The translations under genes and the position numbers were made by a program. Shown piece by piece: positions 1 through 8,617 of a stretch of 64,000 nt of DNA. Under the pieces are notes generated by a model. The model did not search any database, was not told the DNA's origin, and saw only the letters and a program-made list of their open reading frames with translations. Source of the DNA: Paenibacillus_F chitinolyticus_A. Lineage in GTDB: Bacteria > Bacillota > Bacilli > Paenibacillales > NBRC-103111. How positions within the stretch are numbered: position 1 is the stretch's first letter; each line of letters begins with the position of its first letter. The DNA is taken from NCBI RefSeq assembly GCF_045038035.1, contig NZ_CP173427.1:2418001-2482000 (forward strand), read 5' to 3'.

Positions 1-126
1 GTATTTGAATCCAAGGAACTCCGCATGAAGGTGAGCGGCGAACTGCTGCGGAGCTTGTCCGGCTTTGACCCGATTTTGCCTATTCCGCATAAATTCTCGG
101 CGGCCGTGTTGACTCTGGAGAGCTGA
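1..126 (+). CDS. C-terminal fragment of an unidentified protein
   Basis: The window opens inside a reading frame that runs 41 codons to a TGA at 124-126. The visible tail contains SGFDPILPIPHKF and ends TLES. I do not recognise the family and no domain motif is visible. It ends 36 bases before the next gene on the same strand, so the two could be co-transcribed. Confidence 0.5.
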   Translation, partial: VFESKELRMKVSGELLRSLSGFDPILPIPHKFSAAVLTLES

Positions 127-162
127 GCGGCCTCCGCACATTTTAGGAAAGCGGGTGATTCC

Positions 163-753
163 GTGATTATATGGGTGAACGGCGCCTTTGGCTCCGGTAA
201 GTCCCAAACGACGCACGAGCTGCACCGACGGATACCCGGCTCGTTTTTATACGATCCCGAAAATGCGGGGTTTTTTATACGCAAAAATGTGCCTCTTTCC
301 ACGGCGCTGGATGATTTTCAGGATTATCCGATGTGGCGGGAAAGCAATTACGGGATGCTGGACTACATAAGCGGCAAATTTGACGGCGTTATCCTCGTTC
401 CGATGACGCTCGTCAACCCGGTTTATTTCGACGAGATCGTGGGAAGACTCCGGCGGAATAATAGGACCGTTCACCATTTCGCCCTCTGCGCGTCCAAGGA
501 AACGCTGCTCAAACGATTAAGATCGAGAGGGGAAGGCGCGAATTCGTGGGCGGCCCGTCAGATTGACCGCTGCAGGGAGGGACTCTCGCAGGAAGTTTTC
601 AAACATCACGTGGATACCGATTTTTTGACGATCGGTGAAGTCAGCGAGGGAATCGCCGCCATTGCCGGGATACGGCTTCTCCCCGACAACAGGAGCACAA
701 TCCGGAAGAAGGCCGACCGTCTGCTGACCCAGCTTAAACAAATCCGGTTCTAG
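163..753 (+). CDS. tmrB: TmrB-like P-loop protein (tunicamycin-resistance family)
   Basis: A 196-residue protein starting at GTG after an AGGAAAG ribosome site. A Walker A motif, NGAFGSGKSQ, sits at residues 6-15. Much of the chain follows the Bacillus subtilis TmrB pattern as I remember it, including YDPE near residue 31, VPMTLVNPVYFDEI in the middle and SKETLLKRLRSR plus NSWAARQIDRC near residues 110-137. TmrB is a membrane-associated nucleotide-binding protein that gives tunicamycin resistance, reportedly by binding the drug. Length is the family norm. The next gene starts 13 bases downstream with its own ribosome site, suggesting one transcript. The family is clear; the substrate here is inferred. 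Confidence 0.85.
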   Translation: MIIWVNGAFGSGKSQTTHELHRRIPGSFLYDPENAGFFIRKNVPLSTALDDFQDYPMWRESNYGMLDYISGKFDGVILVPMTLVNPVYFDEIVGRLRRNNRTVHHFALCASKETLLKRLRSRGEGANSWAARQIDRCREGLSQEVFKHHVDTDFLTIGEVSEGIAAIAGIRLLPDNRSTIRKKADRLLTQLKQIRF

Positions 754-766
754 GAAGGAAGTCGCC

Positions 767-1315
767 GTGACGACCATTCAAAGCATTACAGGCTTGTTTC
801 TGCTCGTGTTCGGAACGTTTTTCTCTTTTTCGGCAGGCAATCTGCCGGCGGCGTTTATCAGTCTGGTGGGCGGCTTCGTCCTCATGTCCTTGTCTAGGCT
901 TGTGGATCTTCAACAGGCGGCGTATCTCAAAGCGCTTGGACTGCCGGTAACGGGCGACCAGCTCCACTTGATGATGAAATATTCGCCGGAATATGCGGTA
1001 GAGTCTGCGGATTTTAACGTTTATCCGGGAAGTCATAAGGAATATGCTCTCATTCGTCTGGAAGGCGAATTATACTTGTCCGTACAGGTTTTTAAAAACG
1101 TAATGACCCAGGAGGAGAACGAGTATACGTTCCGCTTTCCGGGACGCGAGCCCATCAGCCTTTACCGTACCCTATCGTTATACAAAGGGGCCGAGTTGTT
1201 TGAATACGGAGGCCTGGCGTTTGTCAGCATTTCGGCATTAAATCTGGTAAGCGACATCCGCGAAGGCAGGCTCCTGCTGAATTTCGCGGTACGAGGGAGA
1301 GAGGCGGACAATTAA
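767..1315 (+). CDS. Hypothetical membrane-anchored protein
   Basis: A 182-residue protein with a GTG start and AGGAAGG ribosome site. Residues about 8-45 form two hydrophobic stretches (GLFLLVFGTFFSF and AAFISLVGGFVLMSL), so it should be an N-terminal membrane hairpin with a soluble domain of about 135 residues. The soluble part has an alternating, beta-rich look (EGELYLSVQVFKN, EYTFRFPG) but no motif I can name. It lies between the TmrB-like gene and the phosphatase-like gene, and its stop codon overlaps the probable start of the latter. Function unknown. Confidence 0.7.
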   Translation: MTTIQSITGLFLLVFGTFFSFSAGNLPAAFISLVGGFVLMSLSRLVDLQQAAYLKALGLPVTGDQLHLMMKYSPEYAVESADFNVYPGSHKEYALIRLEGELYLSVQVFKNVMTQEENEYTFRFPGREPISLYRTLSLYKGAELFEYGGLAFVSISALNLVSDIREGRLLLNFAVRGREADN

Positions 1316-1646
1316 ACTATTATTTCTTTGCAGCCGGAACAGGTGGCGGAGCTTAACGGCCGAGAAAGTGTTTGACGGGGTAAAAGATTGGCAGGTCCGT
1401 TCCGCCGGAACGGAGCAGAATGCGCGAATTAAGGTGACCGAAGGCCACGTCGGCTGGGCGGACGTTATTTTCGTCATGGAGAAGAAGCATAAAAGAAGAA
1501 TTGAGGATAAATTCGGCTCCGTCGTGAGACAGAAGCGGGTGATTTGCCTGGAGATTCCGGACGAGTACGGATTTATGGACGAGGAGCTCGTCGAACTTCT
1601 GGAATCCCGGGTATCGGACTATTTTCCTCTCACGGAAAACGGATGA
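1311..1646 (+). CDS. Low-molecular-weight protein-tyrosine-phosphatase-like protein, probable ATT start
   Basis: The reading frame carries a phosphatase P-loop, LFLCSRNRWRS, in the C-x5-R-S form of low-molecular-weight tyrosine phosphatases, followed by LTAEKVFDG, RSAGTEQNARI and a late acidic segment. The first ATG, GTG or TTG in frame is the GTG at 1368, which lies after the P-loop and would remove the active site. The upstream frame is open only back to a TGA at 1278. The best start that keeps the motif is ATT at 1311: it overlaps the upstream stop and has a GGGAGAGAGG purine run 5-15 bases before it. That gives 111 residues, near the size of short family members. Either this is a rare non-canonical start or the start codon has mutated. 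Confidence 0.6.
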   Translation: MKLLFLCSRNRWRSLTAEKVFDGVKDWQVRSAGTEQNARIKVTEGHVGWADVIFVMEKKHKRRIEDKFGSVVRQKRVICLEIPDEYGFMDEELVELLESRVSDYFPLTENG

Positions 1647-1813
1647 TTTTTCGGCGTGCAGGCTGCATTTGTGCAGCGGAAGGACAGCGTTTGGAGAAGG
1701 ATGTCATCTGAACGCTTATCTTAGCGTTTTATGCGGTTGCCCGGGAAATGAATCGCTGATTTCTCTGATTATTTCCTGGAGGTCAAGCATGCGGGGAATG
1801 GAGGGACGCGACT

Positions 1814-2005
1814 TTGGAGGTAAACGGGGAAAACGGGATCGGCTGGCTGACGCTGGCGCTCATCAATGCGGGTCTGGCTCAAGGGAAAAACAGGAGCGGA
1901 TCAAACTGGTTTTTCATTTCGCTGCTGATCGGGCCGCTGGCTACTCTGCTCATTGTCGTTTGGGATAGAATTCCGAAGGACCCAGAGCGGAAAAGAATGT
2001 ACTAA
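1814..2005 (+). CDS. Small conserved-looking membrane protein (63 aa)
   Basis: A TTG start follows a GGAGGG ribosome site at about 1801-1806. The product has a glycine-rich N-terminus (GIGWLTLALINAGLAQGKNR), then WFFISLLIGPLATLLIVVW as a transmembrane helix and a charged tail. This arrangement, a small residue-rich helix, a GKxRSG turn and a second helix, recurs in short Bacillota membrane proteins of unknown role. A strong hairpin and T-run lie directly after the stop, which supports a real transcript end. Confidence 0.55.
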   Translation: MEVNGENGIGWLTLALINAGLAQGKNRSGSNWFFISLLIGPLATLLIVVWDRIPKDPERKRMY

Positions 2006-2045
2006 AAAAGAGCTGTCTTCCCTAAGGGAGACAGCTCTTTTTATT
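2006..2045. terminator. Bidirectional intrinsic terminator
   Basis: Long near-perfect hairpin with arms AAAAGAGCTGTCT and AGACAGCTCTTTTT and an inner CCCT/AGGG pair. It sits between convergent genes, and A/T runs on both sides allow it to work in both directions. Confidence 0.85.
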
Positions 2046-2706
2046 ATCGGAGGGGAGCGGGATGATACGCCGGCGCGCCGATGCGGGTCATCTCTACGGC
2101 GATAGAGCCCATGAACTGGGCCAGTTTGCGGATAGCGATCACGCCGACAGGAGCGGCCAGGATGCCGATTCCCGTATGGATCAGGGAAAGCTGCATGGAA
2201 TCGATCCGTTCGTTCATCAGGAAGAAGTTCAGCTGATCATGAAATATATCGATGTGGAGGGTCTGGAGAAGAACCCAGTACACAATCGGAGAAACCAGCA
2301 GAGCCAGGACGACCGAGGCAATCGAGACCGCGAACGCAAAAGCGAGAATGCCAAGCGGCAGGCGGATGAACTGCCAAAGCAGCGCGCTGAACGATCTTGC
2401 GTCGACCAGCTCCGCGCCGAGCAGGGCCCAGAAGGACTTCCGTTCTCCCCGGTGAATGTTGCCGGACGTTTCCGCCTTGGTCTGCGGTTCCAGGCCAAGC
2501 AGCCGGGAGGCGAGTCGGGCGTCCAGATCCGTCAGGTTCCGGTTCGTCCGCAGTACAAACAGAAGGAGCGGAAATCCGATAAAAACCGGCATAAGCCCGA
2601 TGGATAATGCTATCCCTACGACTGCATATACGAAGCCGAACAGTCCCATGGGAAGTAGAGCAAGCAAATAAAAAAACGACGCCGTGAAATCTGGTGATTT
2701 ATTCAA
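2044..2706 (-). CDS. Stand-alone sensor-domain membrane protein
   Basis: A 220-residue integral membrane protein. An N-terminal pair of hydrophobic helices (residues about 10-55) leads into LRTNRNLTDLDARLASRLLGLE; the later half holds further long hydrophobic segments around 110-150 and 180-205. This is the layout of the putative sensor domain (PF13796) usually fused to histidine kinases, but no kinase or other output domain is attached here. The role is unknown. It converges with the small membrane gene across a shared terminator and is followed upstream, after 66 bases, by a YvsG-like gene on the same strand. Confidence 0.65.
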   Translation of the reverse strand: MNKSPDFTASFFYLLALLPMGLFGFVYAVVGIALSIGLMPVFIGFPLLLFVLRTNRNLTDLDARLASRLLGLEPQTKAETSGNIHRGERKSFWALLGAELVDARSFSALLWQFIRLPLGILAFAFAVSIASVVLALLVSPIVYWVLLQTLHIDIFHDQLNFFLMNERIDSMQLSLIHTGIGILAAPVGVIAIRKLAQFMGSIAVEMTRIGAPAYHPAPLR

Positions 2707-2772
2707 TGTCTTCCACCGTCCTTATGTGATCTGTTTAATAAGACGACGATGGAGGACGATTCCCTTCAAAAC

Positions 2773-3420
2773 TTACAGAAACGGGATTTTGAAAGACTTT
2801 TTGTAGATCGGATACAGCCATTTGACGCCGCTTGGCGTTAAGGTATCGGCGAACAGATGGGAGAAGTAGCCCGCGACTGCGACCATCATAATGCCTTCCA
2901 GCTTCAGCTGGTTCTCCAGCTCCATACCGATGGCGCCCCAAGCCGCAAGCGCCCATACCGTGTGCGTCATCCCGCGGTGTTTCAACCAGGGAGCCCAGAC
3001 GACAAAAGCGCCGAGTCCGATCAGCCATCTCATTTGCGTATTCCAGCCCCAGTAAATGAGGCCCGCTCCGACGAGACTGACCAGCGTGTTGCGGATAATC
3101 CCTTCTTTGGTCACGAAGCCGATCAGAAAAATCATGACCGCGATCGTCATCCGTTCCGGGTAAAACTGATGCTTCGTAAAAAAGAGATAGGCCACGGCCG
3201 CGACAAGCAAAGCGCCTCCCCACAGAAACACTTCGCGCAGCCATTTGGAAATTTTGCCGAGCTTGCTGCTCAGCATGCTGGGACCGTCCAGATCCGCGCT
3301 TAATGCGGAGAAAGCGGCCACCGATATGTACACCGCAAAATTCGTTGGGGTAAAAGGATGAAAAGCGGACGCGGCAAGTCCGATGGCAGTGCCGATTGCG
3401 AGATGAGTTGAACCTTTCAT
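2773..3420 (-). CDS. Membrane-bound metal-dependent hydrolase, YvsG/YdjM family
   Basis: A 215-residue membrane protein beginning MKGSTHLAIG. Family hallmarks are present in order: HLAIG near residue 6, SADLDGP near 43, KHRGMTHT near 150 and HLFADTLTPSGV near 188. These histidines and aspartates are the presumed metal ligands of the DUF457 family, represented by YvsG in Bacillus subtilis and the LexA-regulated YdjM in E. coli. About six hydrophobic segments are visible. The substrate is unknown throughout the family. A ribosome site (AGGC) precedes the ATG. Confidence 0.8.
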   Translation of the reverse strand: MKGSTHLAIGTAIGLAASAFHPFTPTNFAVYISVAAFSALSADLDGPSMLSSKLGKISKWLREVFLWGGALLVAAVAYLFFTKHQFYPERMTIAVMIFLIGFVTKEGIIRNTLVSLVGAGLIYWGWNTQMRWLIGLGAFVVWAPWLKHRGMTHTVWALAAWGAIGMELENQLKLEGIMMVAVAGYFSHLFADTLTPSGVKWLYPIYKKSFKIPFL

Positions 3421-3558
3421 AATGCCTCCGTTTGACTGACGATGATAGAATGCAAACGTATGTTTGCTAAAACAGTATACAAGGAAAGCTCATTACGCAC
3501 AAGGCACGGAGGAAAAATAAGCACATCGGCGGATAATCGGACTTCGGAGAAAGCGAGA

Positions 3559-3599
3559 AAAAGGCGCGGCACCCGTCAAAACGGGCTGCCGCGCCTTTT
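3559..3599 (-). terminator. Terminator of the gerABC operon
   Basis: Strong hairpin AAAGGCGCGGCA / TGCCGCGCCTTT with an inner CCGT/ACGG pair. Read on the minus strand it is followed by T residues just after the gerC stop. Confidence 0.8.
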
Positions 3600-3616
3600 C
3601 CTGCATTTGTCTGCGT

Positions 3617-4714
3617 TCAATCAAAGAAATTGCCGAAATTTTTGATAAGGAAATCGGTTGTGACATGAACTTGTATAGCCGGATAGGTCTCTTCCCAGTC
3701 CAGCTTCTTCCACTCCGCATACCCCAGCTTGTTCCGGACGTACCGGCCCAGCCCGATGCTGTCTGTGCCGTTTTCCTGCATAAAGGAAAACACCCTTTCG
3801 GACTGCTCCGATATATAGGCGGCTACCTTCTTCTCGACCTTGGATCGCTCATTCGTGCTCAAATTCAGGTTGCCGCTATATTCAAGCACGCTCCCGTGGA
3901 CTTTTAATCGGATGTCCGCGTGTATAACGCCTTTCTCGTCTTTGCGGATTTTAATTTTCCGCTTGCTGGTGATGGCGTTGAACATGATCGACTTAACTTC
4001 CTCGTCGTTCAGGGCGAATGAAAATTCACCCTGTTTCTGATTTTGGTACAGCAGATTGAAAAAGATCATGTCTTTCGTAGGCAGCTTCGTGACATACACA
4101 TCGTTTCTGAATAAAGCGATCCCGCTGACCTCCAGATCCTTTCCGGTCATGCGGATGATGGTCGCGATGGGATCGATGCCTTCATCAAAATAGTCCCGGA
4201 CAAATTGATGGAGGAGAATACGCGGCATATTTTGAAGCTGGTATTCTTTTTGCAGCAGCTTATCTATATATTGCTCCGTTTTGGGATGCCCCGGGTAGTC
4301 CCGGTCGATGATATCGTGCGCTTTGTCTTCCGTCAGGATGATATTCGCTCTTTTGGAGATGGAGGGATCGCGCAAAAGAGCATCCATATGCTGCCGCAGC
4401 CCGGTTCTGGCCAGTTGAATGCCGTAAAGCAGGTTTCTCAGCTGACCGCTGACCAGCGTCCGGCTCGTTCTCCTGGACAACAGGTTTTTCGCCGCTTTGT
4501 TGCTTGAAGCTGTAATCGTTAGCACCTCTTCGTGCCCGTCCCCGGATTCTCTCTCGATAACCGGGATGCTGAGGGTTACCGTCATTTTGTTGCCGGGTGC
4601 CCAGTCATAAGCGGCGGATTGAACGTAGCCGATCTTTTCCAGGACGTTCTGGTCCCTTGCGCAGCCTGCTAGAAGGAAGAGGGCAGGAAGAACAAGAATC
4701 CGCGGTTTAAACAT
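3617..4714 (-). CDS. gerC: Spore germination lipoprotein, Ger(x)C family
   Basis: A 365-residue protein. The chosen start, ATG at 4714, has a GGAGG ribosome site 8 bases upstream and puts a signal peptide with lipobox LLAGC (lipidated Cys18) at the N-terminus; a longer frame upstream lacks both. The mature part fits the GerC family: an N-terminal globular domain and a C-terminal region with KVEKKVAAYISEQ. GerC subunits are outer-leaflet lipoproteins of the germinant receptor in the inner spore membrane. The gene is third in a gerA-gerB-gerC operon and overlaps gerB by 8 bases. Confidence 0.9.
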   Translation of the reverse strand: MFKPRILVLPALFLLAGCARDQNVLEKIGYVQSAAYDWAPGNKMTVTLSIPVIERESGDGHEEVLTITASSNKAAKNLLSRRTSRTLVSGQLRNLLYGIQLARTGLRQHMDALLRDPSISKRANIILTEDKAHDIIDRDYPGHPKTEQYIDKLLQKEYQLQNMPRILLHQFVRDYFDEGIDPIATIIRMTGKDLEVSGIALFRNDVYVTKLPTKDMIFFNLLYQNQKQGEFSFALNDEEVKSIMFNAITSKRKIKIRKDEKGVIHADIRLKVHGSVLEYSGNLNLSTNERSKVEKKVAAYISEQSERVFSFMQENGTDSIGLGRYVRNKLGYAEWKKLDWEETYPAIQVHVTTDFLIKNFGNFFD

Positions 4715-5789
4715 GGGGCTGCCTCCTTTTACGGAAAAGTAAGACAACGAGAGCGAATACGGGAAGAAAAAATGCCAGAAAAATCATCATCACGCTGAGA
4801 TAGCCGAACCACTCTTCCACGACGATGAGGGTTTGGGGAATGTAGGAAATGAAAAAAGTGGCCAGCATAATGGCGACGATGAGGTAGGTTCCTTTTATTC
4901 TGGGAAAAAGCCGTTTCAACGTTTCTTTTCCGCTCCAGAAGTACATGGCCGCCGTAACGATAACGGAAATGAGAAATACGCTGTACAGGAAATTTTGAAT
5001 CCGTTCCATAAACGGAAATTTCAAAAAAGCGAGCAGGTCCAGCAATGGGAAAGACTGATGTTTAAGCTGGATGTAGCTGAAAAAGCCGTAGCAGATGAAA
5101 GTCACCGTCGTGTAGACGAACGTGACCACGAAATTTCCGATATACACTCCCCGCATCCATTTGACGCTTTTGCTTGCGTACGGAATGAAGAAGAGACTGA
5201 TCTCGTAACCCATAAATGCGCTGTACATCTTGACGAATCCCTTGGATATGCTTTCCCCGTCTTTGAAAAAGGAAGTTGTGAGACGGACCGAATCGAACTC
5301 CGTCGTGAAAGCGATGAATATCGGAACGAGCAGCAGCAAGAGCAGACAGAAGATGATGTTCGCTTTCGAAATGGTGTAAATTCCTTTGAGAAGCAGCAGC
5401 AGAACAAGGAGATCGACCACCAGCTTCAACACGATATCGGGCGTAGACGGAAAAATCAGAAGCTGGTAAATGAGCACATACTGCTTGACCACCAGGCATC
5501 CGACCATACTGAACACGGCGGTCATGAACAGGTAAAGCGGCGCCAGCACCCACTTGGGAATCGCCTTCTCCACGATCTCGAAGAACGACACTCCTTTTCC
5601 GTACTTGTTGACAAGCGAAATCAGGTAGATATTGAAGGTGGCGATCACACCGACGAGCAGTACGGACATCCATCCGTTCGTCCCGAAATAGGTGGCGGCA
5701 ATCCGGGGGAGAGTGAAGAAGACGACACCCATCTGCGTATTAAAAACGAGAAACCCGGCATGGTGGGTATACAATTTCTCCCTGGACAA
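4707..5789 (-). CDS. gerB: Germinant receptor permease subunit, GerAB family
   Basis: A 360-residue polytopic protein with about ten hydrophobic segments, of the GerAB/ArcD/ProY endospore germination permease family. Typical features are the N-terminal QMGVVFFTLPRIAA segment and GWMSVLLVGVIATFNIYLI. In known receptors this amino-acid-permease-like subunit binds the germinant. It lies between gerA and gerC; 10 bases separate it from gerA and it overlaps gerC, so translation is probably coupled. The germinant cannot be predicted from sequence. Confidence 0.92.
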   Translation of the reverse strand: MSREKLYTHHAGFLVFNTQMGVVFFTLPRIAATYFGTNGWMSVLLVGVIATFNIYLISLVNKYGKGVSFFEIVEKAIPKWVLAPLYLFMTAVFSMVGCLVVKQYVLIYQLLIFPSTPDIVLKLVVDLLVLLLLLKGIYTISKANIIFCLLLLLLVPIFIAFTTEFDSVRLTTSFFKDGESISKGFVKMYSAFMGYEISLFFIPYASKSVKWMRGVYIGNFVVTFVYTTVTFICYGFFSYIQLKHQSFPLLDLLAFLKFPFMERIQNFLYSVFLISVIVTAAMYFWSGKETLKRLFPRIKGTYLIVAIMLATFFISYIPQTLIVVEEWFGYLSVMMIFLAFFLPVFALVVLLFRKRRQPHV

Positions 5790-5799
5790 ATCAGACCAC

Positions 5800-7278
5800 C
5801 TACTTTTTGAGCTTGTTGTATTTTTTGTTTATGGATAAGGATTGGGCCGGCCGGCTTTTCAGGCTCCAGAAAGGAGCGCGGATAAAGATGTCTTTCCAGT
5901 CCTTTAATTTGATAGGGGCGACCGGCATGGTGTAAGGAGCGCCCAAGCTCGTTAATTTGGCCAGATGGATGATAACCAGGGCGATACCGGCCATCAGGCC
6001 GAAATTGCCCAGCACGCCTGCCGCGATGACCAGACCGAAGCGGATCAGCCGGATGGAAGCGCTCATCGTATAGCTCGGAATCACGTAAGAGGCTATCGCC
6101 GAAGAAGCCACCGCAATAATCAGGATATTGCTCGTAAAACCCGCCTGGACGGCCGCCTGCCCGATGACGATACCGCCTACGATGCCGATCGTCTGTCCGA
6201 TTTTGGTCGGGAGCCGGGCTCCGGCTTCCCGGAGCAGTTCGATCGTCGTTTCCATCAGGAGCGCCTCGAAAACCGGCGGAAACGGAACGCGGCTGCGTGA
6301 TTCCGTCAGCGTCGTGATCAGGTTGTCCGGAATCATCTCGTAGTGGTACGTCGTAACGGAGACGTAGAGAGCCGTGAACGAAATCGTGATGATAAAGGCC
6401 GTGTAGCGCAGCAAGCGGGTCGCGGTGCCGACCGCCCAGCGGCTGTAATAGTCGTCCGGTGAAATAAAAAATTCGAAAAAGGAAGTCGGTCCGCAGATGA
6501 CCGACGGGCTCTGCTCGACGATAGCGACGACTTTGCCTTCCACGAGTTTGGAGGCCGCAACGTCAGGGCGTTCCGTGTTCAGCATAACCGGGAACACCGA
6601 GTTGGGAAAATCGTCGATGAGCTGGACGAGCATGGTCGCATCGAAGATCGCGTCCGTCTCGATAGCCTGTATACGCTGCGTCATCGTGTTGACGTACTCC
6701 ATGTTGGCGATTCCATCGATATAGAGGACGAATACTTTGCTTTTCGTAACCTCGCCTACGGTCAACGTCTGGACTTTCAGACGGTTGCTTTTCACCCGCC
6801 TGCGGATGAGAGACAAGTTCGCTTCCAGAGATTCCGTAAAAGCGTCGTGGGGGCCGACGATGACGCCTTCCGTCTCCGACTGTTCGATGGCGCGGACTTC
6901 GGGCCCGTAAATATCGACGGTATAGGCGGTCCCTTTGACGAACAGAGCGGCCCAGCCGCTTACGATTTTTTCGATAAGCAGCTTTTCCTCGGTCACACGG
7001 ATAAAAATCGAATTTTTCAGCAGCTCGTCCGTTTCGTCCGCCTGGATATTTTCGAGGGGAGTCAGAACTTCGCGCTCGAACAAATCGGGGCTGACCATGT
7101 GCTTAAAATAAAAAAGCGTGATCTCGAGCTCCGGAAATTCCCGCTCGGTCAGATCGCTGCAATCTTTAAACTGTTCTCTGATCGTGTCAAGCACAGGAGG
7201 AACGGCATGAATTTGCCGGATAACGGGCGAAGGGGGATTCGTGCCGGACAACAAACGCATCCATTTTTTGAAAAGCAT
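5800..7278 (-). CDS. gerA: Germinant receptor subunit, GerA family
   Basis: A 492-residue protein of the GerAA/GerBA/GerKA family. The N-terminal soluble half (to about residue 270) ends with the family signature running from DDFPNSVFPVM through TERPDV to VEGKVVAIVEQSP; the C-terminal half has about five membrane segments with RVPFPPVFEALLME and GARLPTKIGQTIGIVGGIVIG. The ATG has a GAGGAG ribosome site. As first gene of gerABC it should be expressed in the forespore. A GGTATAA / CAAAATA pair at about 7336-7307 resembles a sigma-G promoter but the spacing (16) is short, so I treat that as weak. Confidence 0.93.
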   Translation of the reverse strand: MLFKKWMRLLSGTNPPSPVIRQIHAVPPVLDTIREQFKDCSDLTEREFPELEITLFYFKHMVSPDLFEREVLTPLENIQADETDELLKNSIFIRVTEEKLLIEKIVSGWAALFVKGTAYTVDIYGPEVRAIEQSETEGVIVGPHDAFTESLEANLSLIRRRVKSNRLKVQTLTVGEVTKSKVFVLYIDGIANMEYVNTMTQRIQAIETDAIFDATMLVQLIDDFPNSVFPVMLNTERPDVAASKLVEGKVVAIVEQSPSVICGPTSFFEFFISPDDYYSRWAVGTATRLLRYTAFIITISFTALYVSVTTYHYEMIPDNLITTLTESRSRVPFPPVFEALLMETTIELLREAGARLPTKIGQTIGIVGGIVIGQAAVQAGFTSNILIIAVASSAIASYVIPSYTMSASIRLIRFGLVIAAGVLGNFGLMAGIALVIIHLAKLTSLGAPYTMPVAPIKLKDWKDIFIRAPFWSLKSRPAQSLSINKKYNKLKK

Positions 7279-7488
7279 AGCCCATCTCCTCTCCGCCGGT
7301 TTTTCCTATTTTGTGAAAAGAGGGAAGATTTATACCTCCTATCAAATTTTGCGCTTTAACGCACTTCCGCTCCAAGAGAATTCATAGAAAAGCCCGGAGC
7401 GGAACCGATTTTTTTATGTTGAATGGGGTAAGTATAAGCAGGCGCTGCGTTTTCTGGAAAACTGCGGAATAAGAAAGGAGCCGAACAG

Positions 7489-8310
7489 ATGGAAAATCCG
7501 TTTGAAGATAAAAGGATGCCGGTCACGTCCGTCAAGAGTGGGGAAGGGACCGAGGCCGCCCCGGACATCTATTGTCTCACCTTGCAGATCGTGAACGTCG
7601 TATTTGTGGGCGAAGTCAGCAGCCCGCAGGGGTGGGTTCTTGTGGACGCGGGAATGCCGCGCTCCGCGGACGACATTGTCGAAGCCGCGGAAAAGCGTTT
7701 CGGGACGGTGCCTCCGCGCGCGATTGTATTGACCCACGGTCATTTCGATCATGTCGGGTCCATCGCCCGGCTGGTCAAGCGGTGGAACGTGCCCGTATAC
7801 GCGCACGAGCTCGAAATTCCTTATTTGAACGGCATGCAGGACTATCCCCCGGCCGATCCCGACGTGGACAGCGGGCTTGTCGCGAAAATGTCGCCCACTT
7901 TCCCGAACGAAGGAATCGACCTGGGCAGCTATTTGCGCAAGCTCCCGTCGGACGGCTCCATCCCCGACATGCAGGACTGGAGATGGATTCATACGCCGGG
8001 ACACACACCCGGGCATATTTCACTTTTCCGGGACAAGGATAAGGCATTGATTGCGGGGGACGCTTTCGTGAACGTCAAGCAGGAATCGCTTTATAAAGTG
8101 ATCATGCAGACGCCGGAGGTAAACGGACCCCCGAAATATTTTACGACCGACTGGGAAGCGGCCAAAATCTCCGTCCGGTTTCTGGAAGGATTGCAGCCGT
8201 CTCTGGCCGTCACCGGACACGGAAGACCGGTTTCCGGACCAGAATTGGCGGAAGGATTGCGAACACTTTCTGAACATTTCGAAGAACGGGCGATGCCGGA
8301 GAAGAAATAA
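7489..8310 (+). CDS. MBL-fold metallo-hydrolase
   Basis: A 273-residue metallo-beta-lactamase-fold protein. The metal motif THGHFDHVG places H83, H85, D87 and H88; a second ligand region HTPGHTPGH follows near residue 168 and GDA near 188, with TGHG near 244. Ligands for a two-metal site are all present. Family members include glyoxalase II-like thioesterases, lactonases and sulfur dioxygenases; nothing visible decides between them. The start follows a GAAAGGAG site. It is divergent from gerA and stops about 250 bases before odhA, with the odhA promoter between them. Confidence 0.85.
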   Translation: MENPFEDKRMPVTSVKSGEGTEAAPDIYCLTLQIVNVVFVGEVSSPQGWVLVDAGMPRSADDIVEAAEKRFGTVPPRAIVLTHGHFDHVGSIARLVKRWNVPVYAHELEIPYLNGMQDYPPADPDVDSGLVAKMSPTFPNEGIDLGSYLRKLPSDGSIPDMQDWRWIHTPGHTPGHISLFRDKDKALIAGDAFVNVKQESLYKVIMQTPEVNGPPKYFTTDWEAAKISVRFLEGLQPSLAVTGHGRPVSGPELAEGLRTLSEHFEERAMPEKK

Positions 8311-8362
8311 CGGCTGAAAACCCTCTTTTTTTAAGGTAAATTGTCTGAAAATTTGTCGAAAA

Positions 8363-8410
8363 AACCGGCAATCTATGAGGTTTTTACCAAAAAAGCCATA
8401 ATTGCCGGTT
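8363..8410. repeat. Inverted repeat upstream of the odhA promoter
   Basis: Perfect 10-base arms AACCGGCAAT (8363-8372) and ATTGCCGGTT (8401-8410) separated by 28 bases. It lies 37 bases before the odhA -35 element and after the MBL gene stop. It could be a looping or dimer-binding operator, or a weak terminator of the preceding gene. Confidence 0.5.
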
Positions 8411-8446
8411 AAATTGTGAACTCTTGTGACAAAATGCGCAATTTTT

Positions 8447-8475
8447 TTGGACTTTTCTATAGACTGCATTATAAT
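8447..8475 (+). promoter_or_regulatory. Sigma-A promoter of odhAB
   Basis: A TTGGAC -35 (8447-8452) and a perfect TATAAT -10 (8470-8475) are separated by 17 bases. This is the strongest vegetative promoter match in this part of the window and points at odhA, leaving a leader of about 135 bases. Confidence 0.8.
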
Positions 8476-8617
8476 AAGTATTGTAATTTCCACATTTGAT
8501 GACGATACCTGAAATTGAGAAGAAATTCTCGACGAGGAAGGCTATCGTTATTGTTATGCTAGGATGTTCTATACGAGCAGAACTAATATCTTAAAAGTGA
8601 GGCGGAAAATTACAGCT

